The translations under genes and the position numbers were made by a program. From CAYYNQ01 sp964473105 (lineage in GTDB: Bacteria > Sumerlaeota > Sumerlaeia > MVZB01), in assembly GCA_964473105.1 (NCBI GenBank), contig CAYYNQ010000053.1, positions 1 to 64,000 on the forward strand: a DNA stretch of 64,000 bases, read 5' to 3'. The notes beneath the pieces are model-generated. The model had not been told where the DNA came from and made no database searches. It saw only the letters and a list, made by a program, of their open reading frames with translations. Every line of letters begins with the position of its first letter. Position 1 is the stretch's first letter. Positions 63,868 through 64,000 of this stretch are shown piece after piece.

Positions 63868-64000
63868 TCATTGCGCGGCCGACTTGGACTTTATCGCCCG
63901 AAACTTTTCCCCCTTGAAGATCCAGACCTTCACCCCAATAATCCCAAATTTTGTCTTGGCCTCAGACAAGCCATAGTCGATGTCAGCCCGTAATGTATGC
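63868..64000 (-). CDS. rpsC: 30S ribosomal protein S3, C-terminal part (runs off window)
   Basis: The last 43 codons are visible: HTLRADIDYGLSEAKTKFG, IIGVKVWIFKGEKFRAIK, ending SAAQ and TGA. HTLRADIDYG and GVKVWI are hallmarks of the S3 C-terminal domain. It stands upstream of rplP, as in the standard S10 order. Confidence 0.95.
   Translation of the reverse strand, partial: HTLRADIDYGLSEAKTKFGIIGVKVWIFKGEKFRAIKSKSAAQ

Overview
The window looks like a chromosomal segment of a Gram-negative bacterium from a poorly characterised lineage, with moderately GC-rich genes and AT-rich gaps. LptE- and LolA-like proteins imply an outer membrane. MqnE implies menaquinone synthesis by the futalosine route. 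Separate GlnRS and GluRS genes imply direct Gln-tRNA charging. HPr kinase, a prepilin remnant of the planctomycete/candidate-phylum style and a CdsA signature variant point loosely to a PVC/FCB-like or candidate-phylum organism; I cannot name a phylum. I saw no insertion sequences, prophage or CRISPR array.

Layout. 1-3.3 kb: two secreted fibre-like proteins (one collagen-like, cut by the window edge), a decayed coiled-coil tail and tRNA-Pro. 3.35-4.8 kb: gene-free. 4.8-12.8 kb: YhaM-like nuclease and pyrD; ribBA, ribH and an unknown gene on the minus strand; yqeY, a GT-C membrane protein and lexA. 13-26 kb: lptE-lolA, an orphan ilvN, dnaJ, a second GT-C protein, an unknown gene, uppS-cdsA, mqnE, a broken ABC ATPase and a possible terminator-ended RNA. 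26-38 kb: a cell-wall-type secreted protein, tRNA-Leu, a double CDGSH protein, hprK, a dead prepilin gene, valS-folB, a thioredoxin-like protein, an Na/Pi transporter with PhoU, and a small kinase. 38.6-48.3 kb: cysS, glnS, gltX, then infC-rpmI-rplT-pheS-pheT. 48.9-51.8 kb: a wrecked dprA, an unknown membrane protein and a BFD-type ferredoxin. 51.9-64 kb: one long minus-strand ribosomal cluster from rpsC (cut by the edge) through secY, map, infA, rpoA and rplQ to rpsD.

How the genes work together. Roughly half of the window is translation machinery (22 ribosomal protein genes, two initiation factors, six aminoacyl-tRNA synthetase genes for five amino acids, map, rpoA and secY). The rest is envelope building (uppS, cdsA, lptE, lolA, GT-C proteins), cofactor supply (riboflavin, folate, menaquinone) and phosphate or carbon regulation.

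Most striking: rpsE (S5) has an in-frame TAG at codon 43 in place of a conserved lysine, although TAG is a genuine stop in rplR immediately upstream. dprA, a prepilin gene and a LolD-type ATPase are also broken, in ways ranging from several frameshifts to a motif deletion. infC probably starts at a rare AUC codon. A region at 25.65-25.98 kb ends in a good intrinsic terminator and may encode an unidentified RNA.
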